DNA of 39,432 bases from a virus. The translations under genes and the position numbers were made by a program. Shown here one piece after another: positions 29,332 to 37,468 of this stretch. The DNA lies in the IMG/VR virus record IMGVR_UViG_3300033150_001288, positions 1 through 39,432 of that record; one strand, given 5' to 3'. How positions within the stretch are numbered: the first letter of the stretch is position 1; the number at the start of each line of letters is the position of its first letter. The notes under the pieces are model-generated. The model made no database searches. It saw only the letters and a program-made list of their open reading frames with translations, and was not told the DNA's origin.

Positions 29332-30246
29332 TTAATCCATCTTAACACCGGCTTTAGCTGCAATTTGTCTTACTATATCAGCTTTAGCCTCATCTTCATC
29401 CACATATTCCCTTACCAAATCCTTATCCTGATGTTTTGCAGAAAGTCTTTTTTCATTCTTTTTTAATCTTTGAATAGCCTTTCTTTCAACATCTTTTTCC
29501 AAATTCAATCCTTTATACCAAGCCAAAGCATTTTTCATTGCATCTTCTTTTTCTTGTCCGAGCTGAACAAATTTCAGATATACGTCATATACTTGACTTC
29601 TTGCCTGAAATGCCGGACTTAAAGGAAGATATTTTCCTTTATTTGGGCCAGATGTAAATTTTGGTAAATCCTTTGTTAAACCAAAAACCTCAAAATCCTT
29701 ACTTGCCTCATCAAACGCTTTGTTGGCATAATCCTCTAAATCAATGAGAAACTTTTCAGTTTCATCTTCTTTGACTTTACCTAATTCTTTCTTTAGGTTG
29801 TCAAGTTCTTGCTTTATTTTTGCTAATTCAGAAGCATCCTCTTTAGAAACTTCTTTTACTTCCTCTGTTTCCTTTTCTGGAAGTTCCTCAGACTCTTCCA
29901 AACTTTCCTCTGTCCCCATCTCTGCTAAAAGCGAAGCCATTTCCTCTAATTCTTCATCACTAAAATCTGAAGAGGTTTCAATAATTTCTTCGTCTGTCAT
30001 CCCAGCTTTTCTTGCTGCTTCCACAAAAGAATCAGGGAGAAAATCACCCTCTTCCTCATTCTCCTCCTCTTCCTTTTTCCCCATTACTTTATTTATTAAA
30101 CGAGTAACAAGATTCTCTTTTTCTTCAACCTCTTTTTCTGCGTCTGTTTTTTCTTCCTCTATATCCTCAATTTCCTTTGTTTCAATATCAGTTTCTTGAC
30201 TTTCTACTTCTGGATTCTCTGTTTCCTGATTTTCTATTTCAGACAT
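29332..30246 (-). CDS. Scaffolding protein (304 aa, very acidic)
   Basis: The N-terminal 140 residues are extremely Glu-rich (EEEENEEEGDFLPDSF and similar), followed by a coiled coil (LAKIKQELDNLKKELGKVKED) and a basic C-terminal region (KAIQRLKKNEKRLSAKHQDK). Acidic, coiled-coil, with a basic C-terminal capsid-binding end: this is a typical scaffold and it lies directly upstream of the capsid gene. The repetitive Glu codons also produce long spurious ORFs on the other strand. Confidence 0.8.
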   Translation of the reverse strand: MSEIENQETENPEVESQETDIETKEIEDIEEEKTDAEKEVEEKENLVTRLINKVMGKKEEEENEEEGDFLPDSFVEAARKAGMTDEEIIETSSDFSDEELEEMASLLAEMGTEESLEESEELPEKETEEVKEVSKEDASELAKIKQELDNLKKELGKVKEDETEKFLIDLEDYANKAFDEASKDFEVFGLTKDLPKFTSGPNKGKYLPLSPAFQARSQVYDVYLKFVQLGQEKEDAMKNALAWYKGLNLEKDVERKAIQRLKKNEKRLSAKHQDKDLVREYVDEDEAKADIVRQIAAKAGVKMD

Positions 30247-30418
30247 TTTTTATCTCCTCAACAACGGCATTTAATACTGTTATAATTCTACCACAATCTT
30301 CACATTTATATTTTTTATAAACAAACATTCCACAGATTTGCGAATTAGTTTTGTTTTCAAAATTCCCTTGGATACCCGTATAATCATCTATCGCAATTAG
30401 CTTATTATGCTCACACAT
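30239..30418 (-). CDS. Small Cys/His protein upstream of the scaffold (59 aa)
   Basis: The ATG at 30418 follows AGGAGATAGAAT. Cys 2, His 4 and the pair at 39-42 (CEDC), with Cys 29 in between, make a likely zinc site. It overlaps the scaffold start by 8 nt (ATGTCTGA). It belongs to the run of small zinc-ribbon genes upstream of the scaffold. Confidence 0.6.
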   Translation of the reverse strand: MCEHNKLIAIDDYTGIQGNFENKTNSQICGMFVYKKYKCEDCGRIITVLNAVVEEIKNV

Positions 30419-30429
30419 ATTCTATCTCC

Positions 30430-30735
30430 TCATTTCTTACAAATATCACAGTATTTTGTCGCTGTACTTTTTGCTTCAAAATCCTCCCCACATTTAACAC
30501 ATTTCTTTTTATATGTAATTTTCTTTTCAACTTCGTGGTCTTGTTTAATATGTCTCCCAATTGCCTCATCAATCAATCTTTGAATTTTCTTTTCAGATAA
30601 AGATTCAACCAAAATATCTTTTTTTGGTTGAGGAGGTTCTCTTCCCTCCCTTGTACATAAATCACATTTATCTGGATTTTTTTCCGTTGGACGGAAATTA
30701 CAATGACAGACAGGGCACTCTTTGGTATTATACAT
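30430..30735 (-). CDS. Double zinc-ribbon protein (101 aa)
   Basis: The N-terminal CPVC...CDLC and the C-terminal CVKCGEDF...YCDIC pairs give two zinc ribbons, joined by a helical linker (SLSEKKIQRLIDEAIG). The ribosome site AAAGGAG lies inside the end of the upstream gene. Unknown function; a DNA- or capsid-binding adaptor is possible. Confidence 0.6.
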   Translation of the reverse strand: MYNTKECPVCHCNFRPTEKNPDKCDLCTREGREPPQPKKDILVESLSEKKIQRLIDEAIGRHIKQDHEVEKKITYKKKCVKCGEDFEAKSTATKYCDICKK

Positions 30736-30871
30736 TTCTATCTCCTTTACATTTTTTACATACTGGGCTTTTTATTTTTTCTAATACTTTCTTTCGATGG
30801 TTAATAAAAGATTGTACAATAAAATATGTTTGTTTATTAGTTAATTTTTTACCACAATTAGAACATAACAT
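30728..30871 (-). CDS. Zinc-ribbon micro-protein (47 aa)
   Basis: Start set at ATG 30871 (MLCSNCGKKL) behind AAGGAGAT; a longer reading lacks a ribosome site. CSNC and CKKC pairs flank a helical segment, forming one zinc ribbon. It overlaps the next gene by 8 nt. Confidence 0.6.
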   Translation of the reverse strand: MLCSNCGKKLTNKQTYFIVQSFINHRKKVLEKIKSPVCKKCKGDRNV

Positions 30872-30872
30872 T

Positions 30873-31244
30873 TTAATCTCCTTGGAGCTGGTCAAAAAGA
30901 TTAGGCGGATATTCACAAAAGCCCCGCTCTTTCATTCTCTGTAATTTCTCTGCTCTATTCTTTATCTTCATACAAAGCCTATGTCCTTTTTTAACCCATT
31001 CTGCCCCTGGATGAACTTTTCTTGCTTCTTCTAATTGAGAAGGATAAATTGCAAGAGCATTTGATAATCTTTCTCTATCTTTATTAAGTTCATTAAAATT
31101 GCCTGAATTTGATAATTCAGATTCTACATCTCTTTTTGTTTTACCACCACATTCACAATTAGGTGAATTGTTTCTTTCAGCAATAGTAGAAAAATAATTA
31201 AAAACCTTTTTACAATCAATACATCTGGCAGTATATTTTGGCAT
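30873..31244 (-). CDS. FmdB-like zinc-ribbon protein (123 aa)
   Basis: The N-terminus CIDCKKVFNYFSTI...CECGG is of the FmdB type of zinc ribbon. The rest (RERLSNALAIYPSQLEEARKVHPG, then RAEKLQRMKERGF) follows a pattern seen in many phage proteins of this length: 'R.S.AL...PsQ..eA...HPG.......... K...M..rG'. Function unknown. Confidence 0.65.
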   Translation of the reverse strand: MPKYTARCIDCKKVFNYFSTIAERNNSPNCECGGKTKRDVESELSNSGNFNELNKDRERLSNALAIYPSQLEEARKVHPGAEWVKKGHRLCMKIKNRAEKLQRMKERGFCEYPPNLFDQLQGD

Positions 31245-31275
31245 ACTAATTCCCTTTAATTACCTTTTCTAATTT

Positions 31276-31294
31276 TGCTGCATTTTATGCAGCA
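31276..31294. other. Perfect 8-bp stem-loop at the end of a virion gene
   Basis: TGCTGCAT and ATGCAGCA pair around a three-base loop at 31276-31294, overlapping the stop of the 31285 gene. The T-run follows on the plus side only, where no transcript is expected, so it is more likely an mRNA structure than a terminator for the late genes. Confidence 0.55.
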
Positions 31295-31665
31295 TTTTTA
31301 CCAATTACCACATATTCTACAAGAACAGCACCAGTATTCGCTTTTGCATAAACCGTACCGGAAGGCTTAAACATTGCTACATCCCCAGCAGCAAGATAAA
31401 TATTTGCACGAAAAGTCGATGCAGTATAATTACAATCAATCTCAACATAGTTTGTACTATCAAGATTTTTTATTATAATAAATTCAACAGTACCACTATC
31501 TGCTAAAATCTGACCGACATCCAAAGCCTCCTCAGTAGTATCAATTTCGTCATAATTATACATTACTTTTTCAGGAGTTGTAGTTGAAAACTTTTCTATA
31601 AAAGAAAGCTCTTTTCCAAGACCAGTTACTTCAGCTATAACAGAAACATTACAAGCAGCAGCCAT
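31285..31665 (-). CDS. Small beta-structured virion protein (126 aa)
   Basis: The product is strand-rich (VEFIIIKNLDSTNYVEIDCN, FRANIYLAAGDVAMFKPSG) and ends VLVEYVVIGKNAA. Proteins of this kind, 'I..KNLD..NYVE.........I.L.AG....K....AKA.TG.V.VEY', are common small virion proteins, often head or tail decoration. The assignment is based on pattern and context. Confidence 0.6.
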   Translation of the reverse strand: MAAACNVSVIAEVTGLGKELSFIEKFSTTTPEKVMYNYDEIDTTEEALDVGQILADSGTVEFIIIKNLDSTNYVEIDCNYTASTFRANIYLAAGDVAMFKPSGTVYAKANTGAVLVEYVVIGKNAA

Positions 31666-31675
31666 TTATTTCCCC

Positions 31676-31918
31676 TTATTTAATTTTTGTTATTGTTTTC
31701 TTTGGTATCCATAATATACCAGTAACATCATTTTTAATATCTTTTCCTATTGTATGAGCAGTTTTTATAAAATTTTTATCTTCACCAATATAAAAAGCAT
31801 TTGTAAAACACAAAACTTCATCATCAGGTTTTATCACTTGTGATGTTGACTTCCATCCTGACTTTTCTATTGCATCAATCCATTCTATGTAAATCTTCTG
31901 TCCCCATTTTCTCTTCAT
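31676..31918 (-). CDS. Small conserved phage protein (80 aa)
   Basis: The pattern 'IYIEWIDAIEKSGW' and 'ITGILWIPKKTI' type ending recalls short phage proteins with 'EW.DA...SGW.........VGYV...... V.I...I'. The product has 80 aa, is mixed alpha/beta and has no metal site. It overlaps the previous gene by 4 nt. Confidence 0.5.
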   Translation of the reverse strand: MKRKWGQKIYIEWIDAIEKSGWKSTSQVIKPDDEVLCFTNAFYIGEDKNFIKTAHTIGKDIKNDVTGILWIPKKTITKIK

Positions 31919-32109
31919 TTCTTTTTCCTCCGTAGTCTCTTTGGTAATCCCTTTCTTTTTGTTTTTGCATAATGCTCAAGTTCTTCCACAGTCATACTAT
32001 TATACATACTCAAAGCAGAACCTTTAAGTTTATCCACAGGAAATTTCCCTCTTTTTGCTGCAAGAGCTAAAGCTGCTGCTATCTGTTGTGATTTACTAAC
32101 TGCTGGCAT
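31915..32109 (-). CDS. DUF3008-like small basic protein (64 aa)
   Basis: The product begins MPAVSKSQQIAAALALAAKR and ends HYAKTKRKGLPKRLRRKK, which matches the pattern of the short DUF3008 family found in phages and bacteria ('PAVSK.Q......A.....G......K....M....L...A.TK..GLP'). Basic, probably DNA-contacting. Role unknown. Confidence 0.65.
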   Translation of the reverse strand: MPAVSKSQQIAAALALAAKRGKFPVDKLKGSALSMYNSMTVEELEHYAKTKRKGLPKRLRRKKK

Positions 32110-32111
32110 AA

Positions 32112-32360
32112 TTAACTCCTCCTTCTACCTCTTGCTGCCATTTTTTGAAACCTGGCTTGACCATATTTTCTACGACCAATCCAAGCAGCCAAAGCTCCAG
32201 GAGTTTTAATCTTTTTTCGTTTCCCTAAAACTTTTTTCAAATGTGCAAAACGCCCTCCTTCGCCAGGAGGAGTTTTTTTCATTACTTTTTCGTGCTCTTC
32301 TTTTGCAGCAGTAGCTTTGGAAATACTACCCTTGCCTCTCTTTTTCCTTCTAAGTCTCAT
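32112..32360 (-). CDS. Small basic protein (82 aa)
   Basis: Highly basic, with 'GGRFAHLKKVLGKRKKIKTPGALAAWIGRRKYG...KMAARG'. This block recurs in short phage proteins located between portal and capsid genes; I know no function. It may bind the packaged DNA. It overlaps the previous gene by 4 nt. Confidence 0.6.
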   Translation of the reverse strand: MRLRRKKRGKGSISKATAAKEEHEKVMKKTPPGEGGRFAHLKKVLGKRKKIKTPGALAAWIGRRKYGQARFQKMAARGRRRS

Positions 32361-32593
32361 TTTAATTCCTCGTTTCTTAAAACATTTAATTTTTGTCTAT
32401 ATTTCTTTATAATATCAGATATATCACATTCCAAACTCGCATATAAAAAATCTTCTTCTGTTAAAGTTCCCCACCTATCAATAGGATGTGAAAACGAACA
32501 TTTTTTACAAATAAACTCTTTTGGCCCTAAATGACAAATTTTCCCACATACAGAACAAAAAGTAAATTCACCTGATTTTATGTTTTCAAACAC
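32357..32593 (-). CDS. Zinc-ribbon protein (78 aa), GTG start
   Basis: The start codon is GTG at 32593, the base after the protease stop, with GAGGAGATGG further upstream. CSVCGKIC and CKKC pairs form a zinc ribbon in residues 13-32. The remainder is an acidic helical tail. It may be translated together with the protease gene. Confidence 0.6.
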   Translation of the reverse strand: MFENIKSGEFTFCSVCGKICHLGPKEFICKKCSFSHPIDRWGTLTEEDFLYASLECDISDIIKKYRQKLNVLRNEELK

Positions 32594-33265
32594 TTAATCC
32601 ATCTCCTCTAATTCTTTCTCTATTTTATATTTATCTATAACAATTTTACAAATTTTAGCAGGTACAATAAAGTTATTTCCTTGTGCTCCTCTAATTGCAC
32701 CCACAACAATACCCAATATATACCCTCTTTTATTATAAACTGGGCAACCTGAATTGCCTGGATTTATAGCAGCATCTGTTAAAACTAAATTCTTTTCACC
32801 AAAAAAATCTTCATCTATATTTACAGCAGAAATAATTCCTTCAGTTCTTACCGGCCAATACCCAAATGGATTACCGATAACTATAACACTCTCTCCGACT
32901 TTAGGATTAGAAAATACTGCTTTCGGTTCAATTTCAGGAGTATCTACCCTAATAATACCTAAATCTGTAATATACTCATCAAGCAAATACCAACTTGCAG
33001 CTTTACATTCCCTACCATCTGCATAAACAATAGTTATATTATTTGCATCTTTTACACAATGTCCAGCAGTTAACAATAAATTATCATCTATAAAAACAGC
33101 AGACCCTTCCCAACTTTCTAAACCTCCTCCCCATTCAGAAAAATAAATTCCTTGAACTTTTATTTTAACAGCTTCTGGAAAAACAGGATGAATATATTCG
33201 TTTATCTTAATACTAAACAATAACAAAAAAGATAACATCAAGGGTATTAAAAATCTCTTTCTCAT
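32594..33265 (-). CDS. Trypsin-fold serine protease with signal peptide (223 aa)
   Basis: The catalytic triad of PA-clan proteases (HtrA/trypsin type) is complete: TAGHC with His 69, TDLGIIRV with Asp 101 and NPGNSGCPV with Ser 172. The oxyanion-type GNSG and the strand pairs around it are in place. Residues 1-20 (KRFLIPLMLSFLLLFSI) form a signal peptide or membrane anchor. It lies between portal and head genes, overlapping the portal stop by 4 nt. Head maturation is one role, but the export signal fits processing of host surface proteins better. No PDZ domain is present. Confidence 0.85.
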   Translation of the reverse strand: MRKRFLIPLMLSFLLLFSIKINEYIHPVFPEAVKIKVQGIYFSEWGGGLESWEGSAVFIDDNLLLTAGHCVKDANNITIVYADGRECKAASWYLLDEYITDLGIIRVDTPEIEPKAVFSNPKVGESVIVIGNPFGYWPVRTEGIISAVNIDEDFFGEKNLVLTDAAINPGNSGCPVYNKRGYILGIVVGAIRGAQGNNFIVPAKICKIVIDKYKIEKELEEMD

Positions 33266-35001
33266 TCTTCTTCCTCCTCCAAAGCAGTGCGTTCCTGCTG
33301 TTGTTGAAAATTAGCTTCCCTGTTTTGTTGGTTTGTTCCAAAAGCGTCAGAAGTTTGTCCAAATTTATTTTTCTTTGGGAACATCATAAAAGGAGCATTA
33401 TCAACATTAGTAGGTACAACAGTTTTATAATAATGTTCAAAATTATCAAGACCAAAATAAGAGGCCATAATCTTTGTTACAAGAGGTATATCCAATTGAG
33501 CACCTTGAGCAGCAGCAATTTGCATTGTTGGTAATAACCACTGTGTAGCAAACTGCATAGTTTTTGCATATTTCTCTTCTGGAGATATTCGCTGTGTTGA
33601 ATAAGGAATTATTTTGAAAATCAAATCATAAAAATCTCCAACTTTATCAGCCTGAGAAAGAACAACCGGCAGTTCTCCAACTCCAGGTATCTTAATAATA
33701 TCTGGAATATAAACAGAAGGGTCTGTTAATATCCCCCAAGCAAACTTCTTCAAAATAGACTCAGTAAAAGAGTGAAAACGATTATACATTGTTTCAATTA
33801 TTCTACTGGCGTTGCGAAAAATCATCTTCTCCTGACCATAAGTAGGAGATTGTGCACCCCTTCCTGCAACTACATCTGCATTTACTCCTGTTTTTGTAAA
33901 AGCATTTTCTGCAAAACCCATCCAAGTATAATTCTCCGGATTTACTCCACCAAGAGAAATAGCCTTAATCAATTCAGTAGAAGATGCTTCTAAAACATCT
34001 AAGTTTTTAGCATTAACAATTTTCTTTCCAGCCTCTCTTGCTTCAGGAGGAACGAAAACAATGTTCTTTTGACTTTCTGCTTGTTCCCTTGCAGTTTTGG
34101 CTAACACATTCATAGTAACATCAAGGTCGTGAATAAACCACATAGGGGGAAGGGGAATAGGAGTATCAGGATACCACCGATAAGCCAAATAATCATAAGG
34201 CCCGCCACGAGGGCCATCCCATTCAACCTCTCTTAAAATAACAGCCTTCTTTCCTTCCGGCATAATTGTTTTAATTGTATTATCATCTTTACAATAAATA
34301 TCAATAAAGGTGCTGTAACTCCTTAATGACATTCTATTGTAATCAAAATTCGGAGAAGATATTTCTTCTGCGCCAAATTTTGTAGCTAATTTACAATCAG
34401 GTTTAATATGGTCAGCATATTTTGAAAATAAATCCCTTGCATAATCTGTTGGAAGCCTATAAATATCTCCCTCAATCACAAAATCACTACGTCTTTTTGC
34501 CGAAGGGTCTCCAATATAATTCGCAGGGTCAATAACTATTACTCTTGGAGAACCAGCTTTAATAACATCATTATCTAAAGAAATAACCCTATCATATTCA
34601 AAAATTGTTCTGGTTATTCCAGCTCCAAACATTGAGTTTATCACAACAGGGATTAAAACATTTTCAGCAAAGTTATATTTCTCCATAAGAAAATTTAATC
34701 CAAGTTGAACTGTTTTTGCCCACGGTCTGATATTAGGAATTTTGGTTTCCACAAGGACTTCAGGATTTCCTTCTACAAGATAAGGGACAATAGTAAATAA
34801 AGCTCTATCAATAAGATTTATCAAATGTTCCCTATCATAAGTTGAAGAAAAATATCCAGAAGCCCACAATTTAAGCAATTTCTGATTTTTTCTTAAAGGC
34901 TCTTTCCACTTTTCCCGCCAAGCCTTTGCCATTATTTGCAACTTAGCTGGAAAACTTTGTTTCAAATTATGTTCGTATAGGTCAATAACTCTTTGGCTCA
35001 T
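33262..35001 (-). CDS. Portal protein (579 aa)
   Basis: The protein is of podoviral portal size, located immediately after the large terminase (4-nt ATGA overlap). The N-terminal half has clip/wing features (RALFTIVPYLVEGNPEVLVETK, INSMFGAGITRTIFEYD). 'EWDGPRGGPYDYLAYRWYPDTPIPLPPM' leads to the long helical stem (NVLAKTAREQAESQKNIVF). The C-terminal end is acidic. It forms the DNA gate at one vertex. The assignment is supported by position and layout. Confidence 0.82.
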   Translation of the reverse strand: MSQRVIDLYEHNLKQSFPAKLQIMAKAWREKWKEPLRKNQKLLKLWASGYFSSTYDREHLINLIDRALFTIVPYLVEGNPEVLVETKIPNIRPWAKTVQLGLNFLMEKYNFAENVLIPVVINSMFGAGITRTIFEYDRVISLDNDVIKAGSPRVIVIDPANYIGDPSAKRRSDFVIEGDIYRLPTDYARDLFSKYADHIKPDCKLATKFGAEEISSPNFDYNRMSLRSYSTFIDIYCKDDNTIKTIMPEGKKAVILREVEWDGPRGGPYDYLAYRWYPDTPIPLPPMWFIHDLDVTMNVLAKTAREQAESQKNIVFVPPEAREAGKKIVNAKNLDVLEASSTELIKAISLGGVNPENYTWMGFAENAFTKTGVNADVVAGRGAQSPTYGQEKMIFRNASRIIETMYNRFHSFTESILKKFAWGILTDPSVYIPDIIKIPGVGELPVVLSQADKVGDFYDLIFKIIPYSTQRISPEEKYAKTMQFATQWLLPTMQIAAAQGAQLDIPLVTKIMASYFGLDNFEHYYKTVVPTNVDNAPFMMFPKKNKFGQTSDAFGTNQQNREANFQQQQERTALEEEEE

Positions 35002-36101
35002 CTAAATAAGTATTCCCTTCTTCTAAATTTTTCTTTTGTTTCTTTTTCTTGGTCTTTTTTCTTTTCTTCAAAAAACCTATGGGCGAAAGTTCCGAAGGGA
35101 GCATCATTTTTTCTTTCCCAAAATCCAGGAGGAGCATCCCTTGTCCCTAAAACACAAAGAGCAGCAGCTATAACTCTATCTCCGTGTCTTTCTCTTGCAC
35201 CAGAAGATAAATCAGCTTTCGCACTTGACGTTATTTCACTTCCAACATACATATAATCTCTTAATTCATTTAAGAGGTCTATATCATAAATTTTTATTGC
35301 TTTATATTTTTTATCTAATAATCCTCCACTTAAAGCTACTCCCAGTTCTCCTAAAAGTTGTTCTTTAGTTTTTCTATTGCTTCTCCATCCATATCTTCTA
35401 CCAATTTTTCTAATTTTAGTATCTTCGGTTTTTTGTGTATATAATCTTGGATAACGATGCCAAACAAGCCGATTAGTAAAATTAGTTCCGTGTCCTCCAT
35501 TATTCTCCCAAATTATGAAGGGATTATTTATCCCTCCTATCCATCTACTTAAAGCAACTACAAGGTCAGCAAAATCTTCTGGTGGGGTATTAGGACAAAC
35601 CCATTTTCCTATTTCTTCAGAAGTATTCACATCATAGATACTTGCAACTGAATTAGAAGAACCCATTCCATAAGAAGGGTCGCATCCAATAATATAATTA
35701 TGTTCTTGATTAGGACGATTGTTTTTAAGTTCTCCCCACCATTTTAATCTTTTTCTGCCGTGATTAACTATAAAATTACTCGTTGAGATTTTACCAAAGT
35801 CATCATAATCAAAAATAATCTCTCCAACATAATTAGGAGGCTTACATCTTTTTTCAATTTTAGCTAAAATATTAACATCAAATACAGAGTCAGAAGAACC
35901 AATAGGAGTTCCCCATATATTACAATAAAAATCTCTTTTATTCCCTCTTCTCTTTTCCTCTTCTTCATCATGCCAAGGAGAACGTAAGGGTAAAGGTAAA
36001 TTCAATCCGCCATCTGCAATAAAGAGTTTTCTTAAATGTTTAGGAAGTTTATCAACAACAATCCTAATCGGTTTATTATGTTTAAATAAAATTGAATTCA
36101 T
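34998..36101 (-). CDS. terL: Large terminase, C-terminal nuclease piece (367 aa)
   Basis: This ORF holds the second half of the large terminase. 'LRSPWHDEEEEKRRG...GTPIGSSDSVFD' leads into the RNase H-fold nuclease: IIGCDPSYG with Asp 141, FIIWENNGGHG with Glu 199 and RERHGDRVIAAALC with Asp 308. The ATPase half is in the ORF upstream at 36554, with an HNH gene between them. A TGA in this frame immediately precedes the ATG, so read-through from upstream is impossible. No ribosome site is visible; the 20-nt overlap with the HNH gene suggests coupled translation. Confidence 0.85.
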   Translation of the reverse strand: MNSILFKHNKPIRIVVDKLPKHLRKLFIADGGLNLPLPLRSPWHDEEEEKRRGNKRDFYCNIWGTPIGSSDSVFDVNILAKIEKRCKPPNYVGEIIFDYDDFGKISTSNFIVNHGRKRLKWWGELKNNRPNQEHNYIIGCDPSYGMGSSNSVASIYDVNTSEEIGKWVCPNTPPEDFADLVVALSRWIGGINNPFIIWENNGGHGTNFTNRLVWHRYPRLYTQKTEDTKIRKIGRRYGWRSNRKTKEQLLGELGVALSGGLLDKKYKAIKIYDIDLLNELRDYMYVGSEITSSAKADLSSGARERHGDRVIAAALCVLGTRDAPPGFWERKNDAPFGTFAHRFFEEKKKDQEKETKEKFRRREYLFR

Positions 36102-36570
36102 TCAAATATTCTATCGCTTTCTTCAAATATTCTGAATCTTCAATAAAGCCAAGACCAACATTACATCTATCACAAAGCAATTTTCTTAACTGTCCTGTTT
36201 TATGATTGTGGTCAACGGCTAAAGCTCTTTTTAACTCAGATTGATGTCTACCGCAAACAGCACAACATCCTTGTTGTTTTTGAAACATCTCATTATATTG
36301 TTCCAATGTAATCCCATAATCAGATTTCAATTGCCAATTTTTCTTTGTTTTTTTCACTTTTTTAGGATTATTTTTTCTCCATTTATTTACTGCTTTTTTA
36401 TAATATTCAGGATTCTTTTTATAATTATTCCGTTTATAATCTCGTTGAGATTTTCGTGAACAAATTTTGCACACATTTCGATACCCGTCTTTTCCATCTT
36501 TGTTTTTATAAAAAGAATTAAAATCTAACTCTTTTTTGCATTTTTTACAAATTTTAGTCTTTTTCTGCAT
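36082..36570 (-). CDS. HNH (endonuclease VII-like) gene inserted in the terminase
   Basis: Start set at ATG 36570 (MQKKTKICKKC), which overlaps the ATPase ORF end by 17 nt. The 162-aa product has a zinc ribbon (CKKC at 8-11, CKIC at 34-37) and then the endonuclease VII-type HNH core: YGITLEQYNEMFQKQ, GCCAVCG, VDHNH at 119-123 and LLCDRCNVGLG at 131-141. Such genes act as homing endonucleases in phages. It exactly fills the interval between the two halves of the large terminase. Confidence 0.85.
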   Translation of the reverse strand: MQKKTKICKKCKKELDFNSFYKNKDGKDGYRNVCKICSRKSQRDYKRNNYKKNPEYYKKAVNKWRKNNPKKVKKTKKNWQLKSDYGITLEQYNEMFQKQQGCCAVCGRHQSELKRALAVDHNHKTGQLRKLLCDRCNVGLGFIEDSEYLKKAIEYLNEFNFI

Positions 36571-37468
36571 AATCAAATAATTCAGGATAATTTTCTTTAT
36601 ATCGTTCAACATCAAGCAATTCTACAACCCCAGGTTCAGGAGTTGAATAAAGAAATTTTGCCTTCTCTGGATTTTCCCACCAAAAAAGAGTAACAACTTT
36701 TGTTGATTTTCTATGAATAGCTTTATTAAACGGATGATTCTCTCCAAACCAATGAGTAGAATTATAAATAACACAATTTGAAATATCGTGTACAGAACCT
36801 TCAATAGATTCAGCTAAACTGAGAGGCCAAATTCTACCATTCTCATCTAACAATAATGCGGTTGCTCTACTGCCAGCACTAAAACTTTCATTCGTTGTTG
36901 AACCAGATAAAGAAGAATTAGTAGCCCTTATCTTTAATTGCATATCTTTTCTGTCTGTTTTAGGATTATATCTAATCCGCTTTTTTAACCAAGAAGGTAA
37001 AGAATTAAGAGTATAATCTGCTTTTGCAAATAAAGTAGTAGGGTCTCCAATATTGTCAACAAGTTCTTTTGTTCGAGAACCTAAAATAAAATGTGTATCT
37101 TCGTTTAGAAGAGCATACCCAACAAAATATTTAACAATAATCTCCGAAGCACCTTCTTTTCTACTTTTATTTATTGCGAAATCGTTTTCATTTTTAACAC
37201 ACCAATCCAAAACATTAACAGTCTCAATTTGTTTTGGTCTTAAAATAAACGGTTGATTTCTTTCTCCTGGTGGCTTTTGTGGATTATATGTCCAAAAACA
37301 ACTTGAAAATAATATCGGAAAATATTCTAAACATAATCCTAAATAAAAATCTTGCAGCCCTTTATCTTTTGCAAGTAAATTATGCAGTCTAATCCTAAAT
37401 TTCAGATTTTCTTGAATATCCGTTGGAATTAAATCATAAAATGCTTTTGGATTATCTGGTAGCTTCAT
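36554..37468 (-). CDS. terL: Large terminase, N-terminal ATPase piece (304 aa)
   Basis: Start set at MKLPDN (37468) behind AAGGAAG. The motor motifs are present: SRKEGAS at 102-108 in Walker A position (the variant 'R..G.S' type of TerL), ALLLDE at 204-209 as Walker B and NSTHW at 236-240 as coupling motif. The protein ends YPELFDYAEKD, before the linker to the nuclease. It should power DNA translocation only together with the nuclease ORF at 34998. Confidence 0.85.
   Translation of the reverse strand: MKLPDNPKAFYDLIPTDIQENLKFRIRLHNLLAKDKGLQDFYLGLCLEYFPILFSSCFWTYNPQKPPGERNQPFILRPKQIETVNVLDWCVKNENDFAINKSRKEGASEIIVKYFVGYALLNEDTHFILGSRTKELVDNIGDPTTLFAKADYTLNSLPSWLKKRIRYNPKTDRKDMQLKIRATNSSLSGSTTNESFSAGSRATALLLDENGRIWPLSLAESIEGSVHDISNCVIYNSTHWFGENHPFNKAIHRKSTKVVTLFWWENPEKAKFLYSTPEPGVVELLDVERYKENYPELFDYAEKD

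Noticed and set aside
29744-30199. 151-aa Ser-rich plus-strand ORF opposite the scaffold gene
   Set aside because: It is the complement of Glu-rich codons (GAA and GAG give TTC and CTC, read as Ser/Phe); it has no start signals.
31276-31294. Hairpin with T-run as a plus-strand terminator
   Set aside because: No plus-strand transcription unit leads into it; kept only as a structure.
36050-36620. Self-splicing intron or intein in the terminase
   Set aside because: The HNH ORF overlaps both halves, leaving no non-coding core, and stops lie in both terminase frames. A split gene explains the sequence more simply, though an intron overlapping the ORF stays possible.
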